The position numbers were made by a program, and so were the translations under genes. From Methylobacter sp. (GTDB lineage: Bacteria; Pseudomonadota; Gammaproteobacteria; Methylococcales; Methylomonadaceae): a DNA stretch of 64,000 bases. This document shows, piece after piece, positions 15,926 to 24,925 of the stretch. The stretch spans positions 122,073-186,072 of the forward strand of contig JAURZV010000079.1 in the NCBI GenBank assembly GCA_030653175.1, read 5' to 3'. Each line of letters starts with the position of its first letter. Position 1 is the first letter of the stretch. Below the pieces are notes generated by a model, which did not search any database, was not told where the DNA came from, and worked only from the letters and a program-made list of their open reading frames with translations.

Positions 15926-17854
15926 ATGATCTCAACCAATATCTATTTTAAGCATCGTCCAAGCACGCTGTCCGGCAAAGAATATCCGGCATCTGCCGTA
16001 TTTTTACTGTGCCTGTCGACCGGCGCAATAGCCGGCGAAGCTCACGCCCCTTACCTAAATCCTGTAGGCAATGACAAGGTTTCATTAACCTCTATGACTG
16101 TTTACGATGACCGGGTTTATCCGGAATTAATCGAACAGCCGCGCATGCGTAATCAATTGGATCGAGATGCGTTACAGGCCACCGAGATGCCCAATCTTAA
16201 TGGTGTATTAAGAAGTCAGGGCGGCTTAATGCTCAATCAGGGTAGCGGGCAGATGCCGACCGGCATCAGTTTACGCGGCGCCGGTGGCGGGCAAGGCATG
16301 ATCACTTTGGACGGCGTACCCTTATTTAACAATTTTGCCGGGTTTTACTCATTGAGTCATTATTCGCTGGATGCTTTAGACCGGGTAACGGTAACGCGAG
16401 GTTCGGGTGGTGAGCGGCATGGCAGCCGTACACTTGGTGGGGCCATTCATTTGCAAACCCGGCATATGCAGGAAAAGGATAACTTCTTGCGAGTTGAAGG
16501 GGGCAGTTATGACACTGTGCGCGGCGTTGCCGGTAGCGGCTTGACTACCAAGGCCGGTGATTTTTCGGCAGTTGTCGGACGAAACGATATTTTTAGCGGT
16601 ATTAGTCAGGCACAAAACGGTACAGAGCGCGATAACTTCGGCATGACCCATGCCTCGGGTAACTGGTCTAAAGAGTTCGACCGGGGCGGCCTGGATGCGT
16701 CATTGTATTTTGTGCGTACCGATGAAGATATCGACGGCCCCGGATTGGTATTGCCAAGGCGTACATTAGGCTGGGTGGACGATAAGCGAGGCAAGTTTTC
16801 GGATGAAACCTGGGTAGCGCAGTTGCGCGGTCAATATGATCTGGCCTCGTATTGGAACAGTTCGCTGCAATTCGGCTTTACTCAAGATCGGCAAAAAGCG
16901 GAAGCGACCCTGATCAGGCCGTTTTCGATTACCAGCCAGTTATTCATGCTCGACTGGAAAAACACCCATCGTTTGCCGCTGAGCGCCGATAATCAGGATC
17001 AGGCGTTGCTGGTATGGGGGATTAATACCCAACAGCAGCATGCGCAGAATTTTCCGGTTACACAAACAGTGGTCAGCCCCAATGTGCGGGGAGAATTGGT
17101 GATGGGCGCTTGGCAATGGAGCGCCGATGCACGTTTTGACCATGGCGACACTTATGGTAATCATCAGGTATTTTCGCTGGGCGTGAACCGGTCATTGCCG
17201 CAAAACATGAGTGTCTGGGCTAACGGCGGCACCGGCTATCGCCAGCCCGGTGTGAGTGAGTTAATGAACCCTGTGTTTGGCAATCCGACGTTGCAGGGAG
17301 AACATAATGCCGGCGGCGAAATCGGCTGGCGCTGGCGTCCATTGCCGGAGAGCGAAGTCAAGGTAAGCGGTTATTATCAAAATTATCGGCAAATGATTAC
17401 CATGCAGTTGAATTCAATAACAGGTATAACCAGCGCGGGTAATATACAGGAAGCGGATGTCTGGGGCGCGGAAATGCAGTCGCAGCACCGTTGGACGAGC
17501 ATATGGGAAAGCGGTTTAAATTACAGTTATATGGATGCCGAAAATCCGCTGACGCAGTTTCGCGTACCGATTCGTCCCGAGCACCAGAGCGTATTCTGGA
17601 ATGAAGTGCAATTGTTGCAACCGTTAAAGTTACGACTGGAGCTAACTTTTCATAGCGGTTACTGGTTTGATGTAGCCAATACACTCAGAGCCCATTCCGC
17701 CCCTCGCGTCAACGCCCTGTTAAAATATCAGCTCACGTCGAAAACGGAATTGTATTTACGCGGCGAAAACATCACCGATGAACGCACTCCCGAGTTTTTT
17801 GACTTTAATTTTAATGGCGCGGCGTTTTATTTGGGGTTACGTACCGGTTTTTAG
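15926..17854 (+). CDS. TonB-dependent outer-membrane receptor
   Basis: The 642-residue protein has a signal peptide (about residues 1-41, ending near GEAHA), a TonB-box-like segment VSLTSMTVYD, a plug domain (NLNGVLRSQGGLMLNQGS ... ISLRGAGGGQGMITLDGVPL ... DRVTVTRGSGGERHGS) and a 22-strand-type barrel ending in a terminal aromatic residue (FYLGLRTGF), the signal for BAM insertion. The motif LYLRGENITDERTPEFF near the C-terminus is typical of these receptors. The ligand is unknown; plausible ones are a siderophore, cobalamin or a copper chelate. It lies directly behind the secreted protein gene at 14790. Confidence 0.9.
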   Translation: MISTNIYFKHRPSTLSGKEYPASAVFLLCLSTGAIAGEAHAPYLNPVGNDKVSLTSMTVYDDRVYPELIEQPRMRNQLDRDALQATEMPNLNGVLRSQGGLMLNQGSGQMPTGISLRGAGGGQGMITLDGVPLFNNFAGFYSLSHYSLDALDRVTVTRGSGGERHGSRTLGGAIHLQTRHMQEKDNFLRVEGGSYDTVRGVAGSGLTTKAGDFSAVVGRNDIFSGISQAQNGTERDNFGMTHASGNWSKEFDRGGLDASLYFVRTDEDIDGPGLVLPRRTLGWVDDKRGKFSDETWVAQLRGQYDLASYWNSSLQFGFTQDRQKAEATLIRPFSITSQLFMLDWKNTHRLPLSADNQDQALLVWGINTQQQHAQNFPVTQTVVSPNVRGELVMGAWQWSADARFDHGDTYGNHQVFSLGVNRSLPQNMSVWANGGTGYRQPGVSELMNPVFGNPTLQGEHNAGGEIGWRWRPLPESEVKVSGYYQNYRQMITMQLNSITGITSAGNIQEADVWGAEMQSQHRWTSIWESGLNYSYMDAENPLTQFRVPIRPEHQSVFWNEVQLLQPLKLRLELTFHSGYWFDVANTLRAHSAPRVNALLKYQLTSKTELYLRGENITDERTPEFFDFNFNGAAFYLGLRTGF

Positions 17855-17891
17855 GCGCATATCCTGCGACGCCTGATAATCAGGATAAGCC

Positions 17892-18266
17892 GTGGAAGTA
17901 CTCAATAATCTGCGTGCTCAGGGCATTCGTCTTGCCATTGACGACTTCGGCACCGGTTATTCGTCGCCGGCCTATCTCAAACGCTTCCCCGTAGACGTGC
18001 TGAAAATCGACAAAAGCTTTATCAACGATATTCCGCATCTTCAAGATGATATGGAAATCACCGCCACTATTATTGCGATGGGACATATTCTGGATTTTAA
18101 AGTCCTGGCGGAAGGCGTAGAAACACAAGAACAGTTAGACTTTTTGCGGAAGAAAGGTTGCGATGCCTACCAGGGTTATTTCACCGGCAAGCCGTTACCG
18201 GCGGAAGATTTTGCTGAGTTATTGAGGGCGCAACATAAGAATGGGGATGGTTTAAGTGTCTTGTAA
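17892..18266 (+). pseudogene. C-terminal fragment of an EAL-domain protein
   Basis: The 124 codons encode only the last half of an EAL domain: LAIDDFGTGYSSPAYLKRFP, the catalytic lysine in LKIDKSFIND, and LAEGVETQEQLDFLRKKGCD with QGYFTGKPLP. The EAL motif itself, the Glu of the metal site and everything upstream are missing, and the fragment begins at a GTG 38 bases after the receptor gene. This is best read as the remains of a truncated GGDEF/EAL gene. A protein could still be made, but it could not hydrolyse cyclic-di-GMP. Confidence 0.8.
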
Positions 18267-18291
18267 GGGCGACCGATCGGTCACCCTTTTT
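18266..18291. terminator. Factor-independent terminator
   Basis: GGGCGACCGATCGGTCACCC forms a strong hairpin followed by TTTTT. It lies between the EAL fragment (plus strand) and the pentapeptide-repeat gene (minus strand). Confidence 0.7.
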
Positions 18292-18310
18292 GCTTCTCGC
18301 ATCTATCTCC

Positions 18311-19087
18311 TCACTCAAAAATAGCCGCTTCAAGATTTTTGCTGGAAATCAGTCCCTTCAAAACCGATTTATCCTTAATGCCGCCAAACCGGGTGCCTGC
18401 CACGTTAGCGCCGGTAAAATCGGCATCCTCCAATTTACTTTCGGATAAATCCGCCCCCGATAAATCGGCATCGGTTAAATCGGCCCCGGAAAGATCAACG
18501 CCAAATAACACCGTGTTTTTCAGCACGCTCCCGGAAAGATTGGCATGGCGCATCAACGCACGATTAAGATTGGCATTAGTCAGATTGGCGCCCGACAAAT
18601 TGACATTATTCAAGCTGACCCGCATTAAACCCATGGGCTGATTCTTCATATCGACGCCCCAATTGGCGTTGGACAGATTGGCGTGACTAAGGTTGGATCG
18701 ATCCAAATTGGCAATAAACCGGCTACCGGCAAGATTGGCGTTGCTCAAATTAGCGCCCCCCATATGTACGCCAAAAATACTGACGTTGGACAGATTAGCG
18801 CCGGAAAGGTTGATTTTAGACATCACCGTTAAATCCAGATTAAGACCGGACAAGTCGCTGTTGCTTAAATTGGCGTTGCGTAAATCCGCACCCCACAGGT
18901 CGGCGTTCCTGAAATCCAGTCCGGATAAATCCAGTCCGGTAAGATCTTTTCGACGCAACTGTGCGGGGTGGCTCTTATCCGCCTTGGCGAGACGCTGTTG
19001 TACAGATGCCCGATTAAGCTCGGCCGCCGATGCCGACAGACAAAACAATGCGGCTAACAAGCCCAGCCAATAATAATGGATTTTCAT
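18311..19087 (-). CDS. Exported pentapeptide-repeat protein
   Basis: The 258-residue protein has a signal peptide (MKIHYYWLGLLAALFCLSAS, cleaved near ASA-AEL) and then about 30 tandem pentapeptides of the A(D/N)LXX type from about residue 45 to 235 (for example LSGADLTDADLSGADLSESK). Such repeats fold into a right-handed quadrilateral beta-helix. An N-terminal helix of about 20 residues caps the solenoid. Role unknown; cytoplasmic members mimic DNA, but this one appears to be periplasmic. AAAGG precedes the ATG at 19087. Confidence 0.85.
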   Translation of the reverse strand: MKIHYYWLGLLAALFCLSASAAELNRASVQQRLAKADKSHPAQLRRKDLTGLDLSGLDFRNADLWGADLRNANLSNSDLSGLNLDLTVMSKINLSGANLSNVSIFGVHMGGANLSNANLAGSRFIANLDRSNLSHANLSNANWGVDMKNQPMGLMRVSLNNVNLSGANLTNANLNRALMRHANLSGSVLKNTVLFGVDLSGADLTDADLSGADLSESKLEDADFTGANVAGTRFGGIKDKSVLKGLISSKNLEAAIFE

Positions 19088-19210
19088 GCGTATACCTTTT
19101 GGTTAATTCATAGAATCAGATTGAAATAGTTAGCAGAACTTTATCGACAGTTCTGAGCTATTGCAACTGGGGAATGGAAATTGTTGGTTGTACTTGGTCG
19201 ACACAAACGA

Positions 19211-19300
19211 CATCGCCGTCATTCCGGCAGGGATTCACTCCGGGCTGTCCAGCCCGGAGCCCTTCGGGTTAATGCAAATCCGTTCCAGACGGATTTGTGC
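19211..19300. repeat. Adjacent intergenic palindromes
   Basis: Two stem-loops are visible: CCGGGCTGTCCAGCCCGG and CAAATCCGTTCCAGACGGATTTG, embedded in a CATTCCGGCAGGGATT context. They directly precede the long-form dispersed repeat at 19330-19427, so the whole 19200-19440 stretch is a repeat-only spacer. Confidence 0.65.
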
Positions 19301-19329
19301 CGGACCCGTTAGAGCGCGTAGCGAATCCA

Positions 19330-19427
19330 CGACTTGCATGGACAGATATTTGCTCCTGCAATATCTGCATTCACCACATCCATGTGGATTATGCAGGTGG
19401 CAGAGCAACGCAGGAGCAGTTGCCGAG
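19330..19427 (-). repeat. Dispersed repeat, long form (intergenic copy)
   Basis: Read on the minus strand it begins CTCGGCAACTGCTCCTGCG and ends with TGTCCATGCAAGTCGTGG. It matches the long form embedded in the LtaS-like gene, including the extra central portion around AATCCACATGGATGTGGTGA, but ends before the GTTGCGACA part present in other copies. Confidence 0.8.
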
Positions 19428-19450
19428 AACACAGGTATGTGAAAATGAAA

Positions 19451-19894
19451 TCAATTTGACAATGTCGGCATCCATTCATCCGAGAGAATATCCTCAATCG
19501 ACCACAGGCATGTTTCGGGGAAATCATCCAAACCGGTTTCTTTCGATGCCTGATAAACAGCATCGCCCCATATAATTTCCAGCCACTCAGCATCATCTAA
19601 CTTTGCCTTCAAGCTCGGCACTTGCGTTAGATGAAGTTGAATGGCTCTGCGTTGGTTACGAATGGTAATCTGCCGGCTACGACCTTGCCGCTCCGGTTGA
19701 AACTGCCACTTGAGCAAATGAGCTATAAGTATAGCCATGCGACTTGCTAACTCACGCTGTTCGCTTTTGCCCACATCCTCTATCTCCTCAGCGATGTGTT
19801 CCAAATCAAGCAATTCAAATTGTCCTGTGCGAACCAGTCGCGCCTGTTCGTTCGCCCAAGCAACAATGTCGGTTTCGTAACTGATTGTCGTCAT
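19451..19894 (-). CDS. DUF29 family protein
   Basis: The 147-residue protein shows the DUF29 pattern: YETDIVAWANEQARLVRTGQ, DLEHIAEEIEDVGKSEQREL, then a helix with LIAHLLKWQFQPERQGRSRQ. This family is common in cyanobacteria and in gammaproteobacterial methanotrophs and has no known function; a nucleic-acid or toxin-antitoxin link has been suggested only by context elsewhere. GGAGA lies just before the ATG at 19894. It is a single gene flanked by repeat-rich spacers. Confidence 0.85.
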   Translation of the reverse strand: MTTISYETDIVAWANEQARLVRTGQFELLDLEHIAEEIEDVGKSEQRELASRMAILIAHLLKWQFQPERQGRSRQITIRNQRRAIQLHLTQVPSLKAKLDDAEWLEIIWGDAVYQASKETGLDDFPETCLWSIEDILSDEWMPTLSN

Positions 19895-19977
19895 GGCTGT
19901 CTCCGCTATTAAGTTATTTTCGATTTTACACTACTGTTGAAACGATATTGAAACTTTGTCGGTCAATCACTTAACAT

Positions 19978-20019
19978 ATCCATACGGCGCAATACGCTAC
20001 GCTATTGCGCCGTATGGAT
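19978..20019. repeat. Perfect 17-bp inverted repeat
   Basis: ATCCATACGGCGCAATA and its exact complement flank an eight-base loop. It lies in the 670-base gene-free stretch between the DUF29 gene and pqiA. Confidence 0.75.
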
Positions 20020-20097
20020 GGCACCTTACCGCATTATGGGGCACAGGTATCTACAGCAGATAAAATTGATTTTAGTTAGGACAGGTTCACGTAGGGC

Positions 20098-20236
20098 GTA
20101 GGCCGGAATAAAACCACCCAAGCCTGTCCTGAGTTTATCGAAGCGTAGCGCGAGGTGACGTTTCCGGCGAATCCTGGAGGTGTTTGCCGGAAACGCCAGT
20201 TCTCACTGTCGCTCGAACCGGCTTATTCCGGCCTAC
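20098..20236. repeat. GTAGGCCGGAATAA long palindromic element, copy 1
   Basis: The element is bounded by GTAGGCCGGAATAA and TTATTCCGGCCTAC, with inner arms CGTTTCCGGCGA and TGCCGGAAACG. The same architecture occurs at 63701-63816. The remainder of the gene-free stretch to 20565 holds further short palindromes, including GTCGGGCATAAACAGCATG near 20390, and no convincing gene. Confidence 0.75.
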
Positions 20237-20565
20237 AGGAGTATCGGGTTCAACACGATGCGCAAAAATTTTGTCGGGTACCAACAGTAGGCGCTTTAGG
20301 CGACAGCTTTCGTTGCCTGACATTTCGGCGACAGATGATGGAATCGTGACGGACAAACCCGGAATCGTTGCCATATTGAAGCTTGGAAATGTCGGGCATA
20401 AACAGCATGTCCGACCTACCGGGCCGGCGCATCATTTCGATTAAATGCTACCAGTTACGTTGATAGAGCGACAATCCTTTCATTTACGCACCTTAAAGCT
20501 CAAAATGACAACAGGCGTATTGGCGAGGATAATAGCAACCACACCCTGAACATTAACCCCGCAAC

Positions 20566-21177
20566 ATGAACCAAATAGACTTCACCGCCTGTCCCGAGTG
20601 CGATTTATTGCTTAACCCCGCCGTGCCTGTGGTCGGTGACAAGGCGCACTGCCCCCGTTGCGGCTATCTGCTGCAACGCCCTCGCAAACAAAGCATCGAG
20701 CGCACTTTTGCGCTGTCTATTGCCGGCTTGATCTTGATTTTTCCGGCCAATTTGATGCCGTTGGTCGGTATAAAAATACTGGGCGGCGCTAAGGACGGTA
20801 CGTTGTGGTCGGGGGTGGTTGCGTTATTTGAAGAACACCTGTGGGGCGTTGCGGTACTGGTGTTTTTGTCCAGCATTCTGTTTCCGCTGCTGAACATTAT
20901 TTTATCCTTGCTGATCAGCGCGCATCTTTATTTCAAAAAACCGAGCCGACATCTGGCACACTGGATGCGCTGGTTGCAACACATGGATGAATGGGCGATG
21001 CTGGAAGTTTATATGCTGGGAATTATTGTCGCCTGCGTTAAACTTGCCTCCACGTCTGAGCTTAAATTCGGTTTCGGGCTCTACGCGTTCGTGGCCTTGC
21101 TGATCGTAACCGGCATGCTGGCGAGCAGTCTGGATAAAGTTCTGTTCTGGCGGCAAATCGGGCAATTAAGAAAATGA
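20566..21177 (+). CDS. pqiA: PqiA-like membrane protein, first of two single-domain copies
   Basis: The 203-residue protein carries an N-terminal zinc ribbon (CPECDLLLN ... CPRCGYLLQ, residues 8-41) and four transmembrane helices (about 50-72, 95-120, 145-168, 172-192), i.e. one half of E. coli PqiA, which has two such modules in 417 residues. RQSIERTFALSIAGLILIFPANLMP is the family signature; PANLMP recurs as PANIFP in the next protein. PqiA is the inner-membrane partner of the MCE protein PqiB in lipid movement across the envelope. The stop overlaps the next start (ATGA). Confidence 0.88.
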   Translation: MNQIDFTACPECDLLLNPAVPVVGDKAHCPRCGYLLQRPRKQSIERTFALSIAGLILIFPANLMPLVGIKILGGAKDGTLWSGVVALFEEHLWGVAVLVFLSSILFPLLNIILSLLISAHLYFKKPSRHLAHWMRWLQHMDEWAMLEVYMLGIIVACVKLASTSELKFGFGLYAFVALLIVTGMLASSLDKVLFWRQIGQLRK

Positions 21178-21785
21178 AATCCAAAAAGACTGCCCTGGCT
21201 CAGGGTTTTATCCGTTGTCATGATTGCGGCCGTTTATCGAAACAGCCCGACAAAAACAGACTTTGCCCGTTATGCGGCGGCCGCTTGCATCCACGACTGC
21301 CCAATAGTTTCCAACGCACCGCCGCATTGCTGCTGAGTGCCTTCTGTTTGTATATTCCGGCCAATATTTTCCCGATCATGACCGTCACGCGCTTGGGCGT
21401 CGGCGAGCCGCACACCATTATCGGCGGCATTATTGCGTTAATTAACGGCAACATGGTGCCCATAGCCCTGCTGGTTCTGGTCGCCAGTATTTTGGTTCCT
21501 TTGTTAAAATTGCTGGGGATCAGTCTATTATTACTCAACGTTCATTATCGCTGGCAAACCCATGCAAAAAAATGGACTATCATGTACCGAATTATCGCTT
21601 TTGTAGGCCGCTGGTCGATGTTGGATATTTTTATGATTTCAATTCTTGTGTCTTTGGTTGACATGGGCAGCGTGGCTCAGGTTATCGCAGGACCTGCGGC
21701 AACAGCATTTGCTGCGGTCGTGGTATTAACCATGCTTGCCGCCAAAAATTTCGATCCACGATTAATATGGGATAACCAGCGCTAA
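21174..21785 (+). CDS. pqiA: PqiA-like membrane protein, second copy
   Basis: The product is again 203 residues, with a zinc ribbon (IRCHDCGRLSKQ ... CPLCGGRLHPR) and four helices, corresponding to the C-terminal half of E. coli PqiA (FQRTAALLLSAFCLYIPANI). It overlaps the upstream pqiA copy by four bases and ends one base before pqiB, so the four genes form one translation-coupled operon. The two halves presumably form a heterodimer equivalent to full-length PqiA. Confidence 0.88.
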   Translation: MKSKKTALAQGFIRCHDCGRLSKQPDKNRLCPLCGGRLHPRLPNSFQRTAALLLSAFCLYIPANIFPIMTVTRLGVGEPHTIIGGIIALINGNMVPIALLVLVASILVPLLKLLGISLLLLNVHYRWQTHAKKWTIMYRIIAFVGRWSMLDIFMISILVSLVDMGSVAQVIAGPAATAFAAVVVLTMLAAKNFDPRLIWDNQR

Positions 21786-21786
21786 A

Positions 21787-23367
21787 ATGAATGACTTCAT
21801 CGACCCTGATGCGTCAGAAGTGACCATTAATAAAAAAACAGAATTGCCGCTGGTGTGGTTTTTACCCTTAATCGCCTTGCTGGTCAGCGGTTGGTTAATC
21901 GCCAAATCCTACAATGAAAAAGGCCCGGTTATCACGATCAGCTTTCCGACCGCTGAAGGTCTGGAAGTGGACAAAACAAAAATTAAATACCTGAATGTAG
22001 AAATCGGCAAAGTCACTGCAATCTCCATCAGTGACGACTTGAAAACCATTCTGATTACCGCACAAATGAACAGCACTGCCGCCGGTTATTTGAACAAAAA
22101 CACCAGCTTCTGGGTGGTGCGACCCCAGGTGGGCTTGGGCGGCATTTCAGGACTGGGCACACTGCTCTCGGGCCCTTACATTGCCATCAAACCGGGTGAT
22201 GGTTCCAGAGAAGATCACTTTACCGGATTGACCATCCCGCCCTTGTTAAAAAACGACACCGAGGGTACGCACTTCATACTGGAAACCAACAATCTGGGCT
22301 CTCTGAAGCCGGGAACTCCGATCAATTTCCACGGCATAATCGTAGGCGAAGTCCTCAGTCACACGTTATCCGAAGAAGCCAATGCGATACGCTTGACCGT
22401 TTTCATCAACAAACCCTACGACCAGTTCATCAGAAAAAACACTCGCTTCTGGATAGACAGCGGCATCGATTTATCCGCCGGCGCCGACGGTTTTAAAGTC
22501 AGAACCGGGCCGTTGATTTCCTTATTAAGCGGCGGCATTGCCTTTCGCGCCTCTGCTGAGGACACGATTGAAAATATCCAGCCTGAAAACAGCATATTTC
22601 AACTGTACGATACCTATGAACAGTCGACTCAGGTTGTTTATCAAAACACCTTAAAATACGTCATGTATTTTAACGGCTCGCTACGTGGATTGACCATAGG
22701 CGCGCCGGTGCAATTACGCGGCATTCCGATCGGCAGGGTTACCGAGATCAATCTGGAGCTGGACAAGAAGACCGCTGAAATTCACATTCCGGTCACCGTG
22801 GAACTGGAACCGGAGCGCATCAAGGAAATCAATAACGAGAACAATATCAGTGATAAAGATATAATGGCGCAGCTGATTAACAAAGGCCTGCGCGCCCAAT
22901 TACAGACCGGCAGCCTGTTGACAGGACAACTGCTGGTCGATCTTGATTTCCACCCGAAAAGCAAGATTGTGTTAAGCGACAATAAAAGCGTCTATCCTGA
23001 GTTCCCCACTACCGCCAGCTCATTGGATCAATTTACCCATTCTGCCCACATCATCATGGATAAAGTCGCCAAACTGCCGCTGGAGGATTTGACTTCTGAA
23101 GCCAATAAAACCCTGCAATCGTTACAAGGTACGTCAAAGGCTGCCACCGGCATGCTGGTCACCGCTCAAGGAACGCTTGATACGGCTGATAAAACCATGG
23201 CATCGGCACACCAGGTATTAAGCATTATGGAACCCGGCTCTACCACTCACTACGAACTGGAGCAATTACTTCAAGAGCTTACCCAGGCGGCAAGCTCGGT
23301 TAAGCAACTGACCGATTATCTGGAACAAAATCCCACTTCATTAATTCGCGGTAAAAAAGAGCAGTAA
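21787..23367 (+). CDS. pqiB: PqiB-like MCE-domain protein
   Basis: The 526-residue protein has one N-terminal transmembrane helix (LVWFLPLIALLVSGWLIA, about 22-40) and three successive MCE (MlaD-like) domains (about 45-150, 160-265 and 285-395; PVQLRGIPIGRVTEI is a clear MCE start), then a helical C-terminal region of about 110 residues. E. coli PqiB (546 residues) has the same plan and forms a hexameric periplasm-spanning syringe for lipids. It is preceded by the two pqiA genes and followed after two bases by pqiC. Confidence 0.92.
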   Translation: MNDFIDPDASEVTINKKTELPLVWFLPLIALLVSGWLIAKSYNEKGPVITISFPTAEGLEVDKTKIKYLNVEIGKVTAISISDDLKTILITAQMNSTAAGYLNKNTSFWVVRPQVGLGGISGLGTLLSGPYIAIKPGDGSREDHFTGLTIPPLLKNDTEGTHFILETNNLGSLKPGTPINFHGIIVGEVLSHTLSEEANAIRLTVFINKPYDQFIRKNTRFWIDSGIDLSAGADGFKVRTGPLISLLSGGIAFRASAEDTIENIQPENSIFQLYDTYEQSTQVVYQNTLKYVMYFNGSLRGLTIGAPVQLRGIPIGRVTEINLELDKKTAEIHIPVTVELEPERIKEINNENNISDKDIMAQLINKGLRAQLQTGSLLTGQLLVDLDFHPKSKIVLSDNKSVYPEFPTTASSLDQFTHSAHIIMDKVAKLPLEDLTSEANKTLQSLQGTSKAATGMLVTAQGTLDTADKTMASAHQVLSIMEPGSTTHYELEQLLQELTQAASSVKQLTDYLEQNPTSLIRGKKEQ

Positions 23368-23369
23368 TT

Positions 23370-23966
23370 ATGGCAAAGCAACTCTTAAAATGGTTAATTT
23401 CTCTTTCCGCCTGCACTCTGCTTTCCGCATGCATATCGACGCCACCTACCCAATTTTATGTACTGGAACCGCTGATTGAGTCACCTTCATTCTCATCGGC
23501 AACGGAAAAAAAGCGCCAGATCGGCATAGGCCCCGTATCCATACCGACCTTGCTTGAGCGTAAACAAATTGTCACCCGGTTACCGGATAGCAGCGTAAAA
23601 GTCGCAGAATTTCATCAGTGGGCATCGCCTTTAAAAAACAATATCGCACAAGTGCTAACCCATAATCTGGCGACGCTTAAAGCAGACGACCTGATCAGGG
23701 CCTATCCCTGGAGTGCATATGGAGCGGTCGATTATCGCATCATAGTAGACATCATCAGATTCGACACGCGCCCTGAGCAGAGCGTAAACCTTGAAGCCAA
23801 CTGGGCGATAATGAATGAAAAAAACCATACCTTGGTAAGCAATGGTCGAACCAAAATTGAACGTCCATTAAATGACTCTTCTTACCCGTCTACCGTCAAA
23901 GCACTCAGCAAAATCCTTAGTGAATTCAGTCAGGAACTATCTACGGCACTGGATAAAATAAAGTAA
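23370..23966 (+). CDS. pqiC: PqiC-like outer-membrane lipoprotein (ABC-type transport auxiliary lipoprotein family)
   Basis: The 198-residue protein starts with a lipoprotein signal (LISLSACTLLSACIS; lipobox LLSAC, Cys about residue 21) followed by PTQFYVLEPL, the characteristic start of the PqiC/YmbA family. The interior motif IGIGPVSIPTLLERKQIVTR is also typical. In E. coli PqiC sits in the outer membrane as the docking partner for PqiB. It is the last gene of the pqiA-pqiA-pqiB-pqiC operon. Confidence 0.9.
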   Translation: MAKQLLKWLISLSACTLLSACISTPPTQFYVLEPLIESPSFSSATEKKRQIGIGPVSIPTLLERKQIVTRLPDSSVKVAEFHQWASPLKNNIAQVLTHNLATLKADDLIRAYPWSAYGAVDYRIIVDIIRFDTRPEQSVNLEANWAIMNEKNHTLVSNGRTKIERPLNDSSYPSTVKALSKILSEFSQELSTALDKIK

Positions 23967-24069
23967 AAAGCCTTGAAAAATAAGCTCTGTAAGTAGAGCC
24001 GAGACATTTTATTCTTGGATTTACTTAAGGAATCCTATAAAATTGCTTGAAATTGTTAGACATACAATT

Positions 24070-24145
24070 GGGGTGTTAGCTCAGTTGGTAGAGCAGTGGA
24101 CTCTTAATCCATGGGTCCAGGGTTCGAATCCCTGACGCCCCACCA
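24070..24145 (+). tRNA. tRNA-Lys (anticodon CTT)
   Basis: The 76 bases fold as a complete tRNA: acceptor GGGGTGT with ACGCCCC, D-arm GCTC/GAGC with AGTTGGTA loop, anticodon stem GTGGA/TCCAT with loop CTCTTAA (anticodon CTT), T-arm CAGGG/CCCTG with TTCGAAT, and an encoded ACCA end. The sequence closely follows bacterial tRNA-Lys. It stands alone, with no second tRNA nearby. Confidence 0.97.
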
Positions 24146-24153
24146 ATAATATC

Positions 24154-24190
24154 AAGGCCTTACGGATTTATATTTGTAAGGCCTTTTTTG
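24154..24190 (+). terminator. Factor-independent terminator of the tRNA
   Basis: AAGGCCTTAC pairs with GTAAGGCCTT across an 11-base loop and is followed by a T-rich run (TTTTTG). It begins nine bases after the tRNA end. Confidence 0.85.
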
Positions 24191-24253
24191 TTTTCTTTGA
24201 AACATATCCAGCTTGTACCCGTATTTACTCAATGCTACGGCATAATCAGCGCG

Positions 24254-24310
24254 CCAGGATTTTTCGCTGCTAAAATGGATCCATCCGATTTTAGCAGCGA
24301 AAAATCCTGG
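24254..24310. repeat. Perfect 23-bp inverted repeat
   Basis: The arm CCAGGATTTTTCGCTGCTAA (continuing AAT) is exactly complementary to the right-hand arm, with an 11-base loop. It lies in the 480-base spacer after the tRNA gene; the rest of that spacer up to 24670 has no gene that I can see. Confidence 0.8.
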
Positions 24311-24673
24311 TAATTAATGCCTTCGGCGGCCCGCGTTCGTCCGCCACGACTCCCGTAATGACTTGACGCCGTGTCGGAGGGTCTTGTATTTTGACTACGC
24401 TTCCGCTAACGCTACAACTTCGTCAAAACGCCCGACCGCTACGGCTACGCAAGGGTCGCCGCGCCATAAATTGAACGTTTTCTGAGTAAGATGGGAGTAA
24501 GTATTGATACGGGTTGTATATTTAGTTCGAATTTTGATACTTTAAAAGCACTTCTAATAATTATCCACGCTAACCAGTATTATTTGACATAGAAGAATGA
24601 GCAGCTCAACTCACCAAAATGGGTAGTCCGTTAGGGCGATTAATTCGGTTCCTTACTCATTTTAAAAACCACT

Positions 24674-24898
24674 ATGAGCATACGAAAAATTATTTTTTGT
24701 GACATCTGCAATCCGCGAGGACTAAAGACAGTAGAGTTTCGCCGTGCATACAGAGAAAATGAATCTACTGGTCGACGTATTACCGAAAGTCGCGCATGGA
24801 TAGAGGGTGAAATTACCGATGCCGTTGAAAATGGCTGGCTTTGCACGTCGGATGGTCAACATATCTGCCCTATCTGTAGAATAAGACACGATTCATAA
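24674..24898 (+). CDS. Small cysteine-rich protein, possible zinc ribbon
   Basis: The 74-residue product has CDIC near the N-terminus (residues 9-12) and CPIC near the C-terminus, suitable to bind one zinc. Between them are YRENESTGRRITESRAWIEG and NGWLCTSDGQHIC. I do not recognise a named family, but the paired CxxC arrangement suggests a real small protein. It is convergent with the metallopeptidase gene. Confidence 0.6.
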   Translation: MSIRKIIFCDICNPRGLKTVEFRRAYRENESTGRRITESRAWIEGEITDAVENGWLCTSDGQHICPICRIRHDS

Positions 24899-24925
24899 TT
24901 GACGTGGACGTTATTATGACAACAT

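Noticed and set aside
18339..19073. Plus-strand frames opposite the pentapeptide-repeat gene
   Set aside because: The periodicity is that of the repeat read backwards; signal peptide and repeats are on the minus strand.
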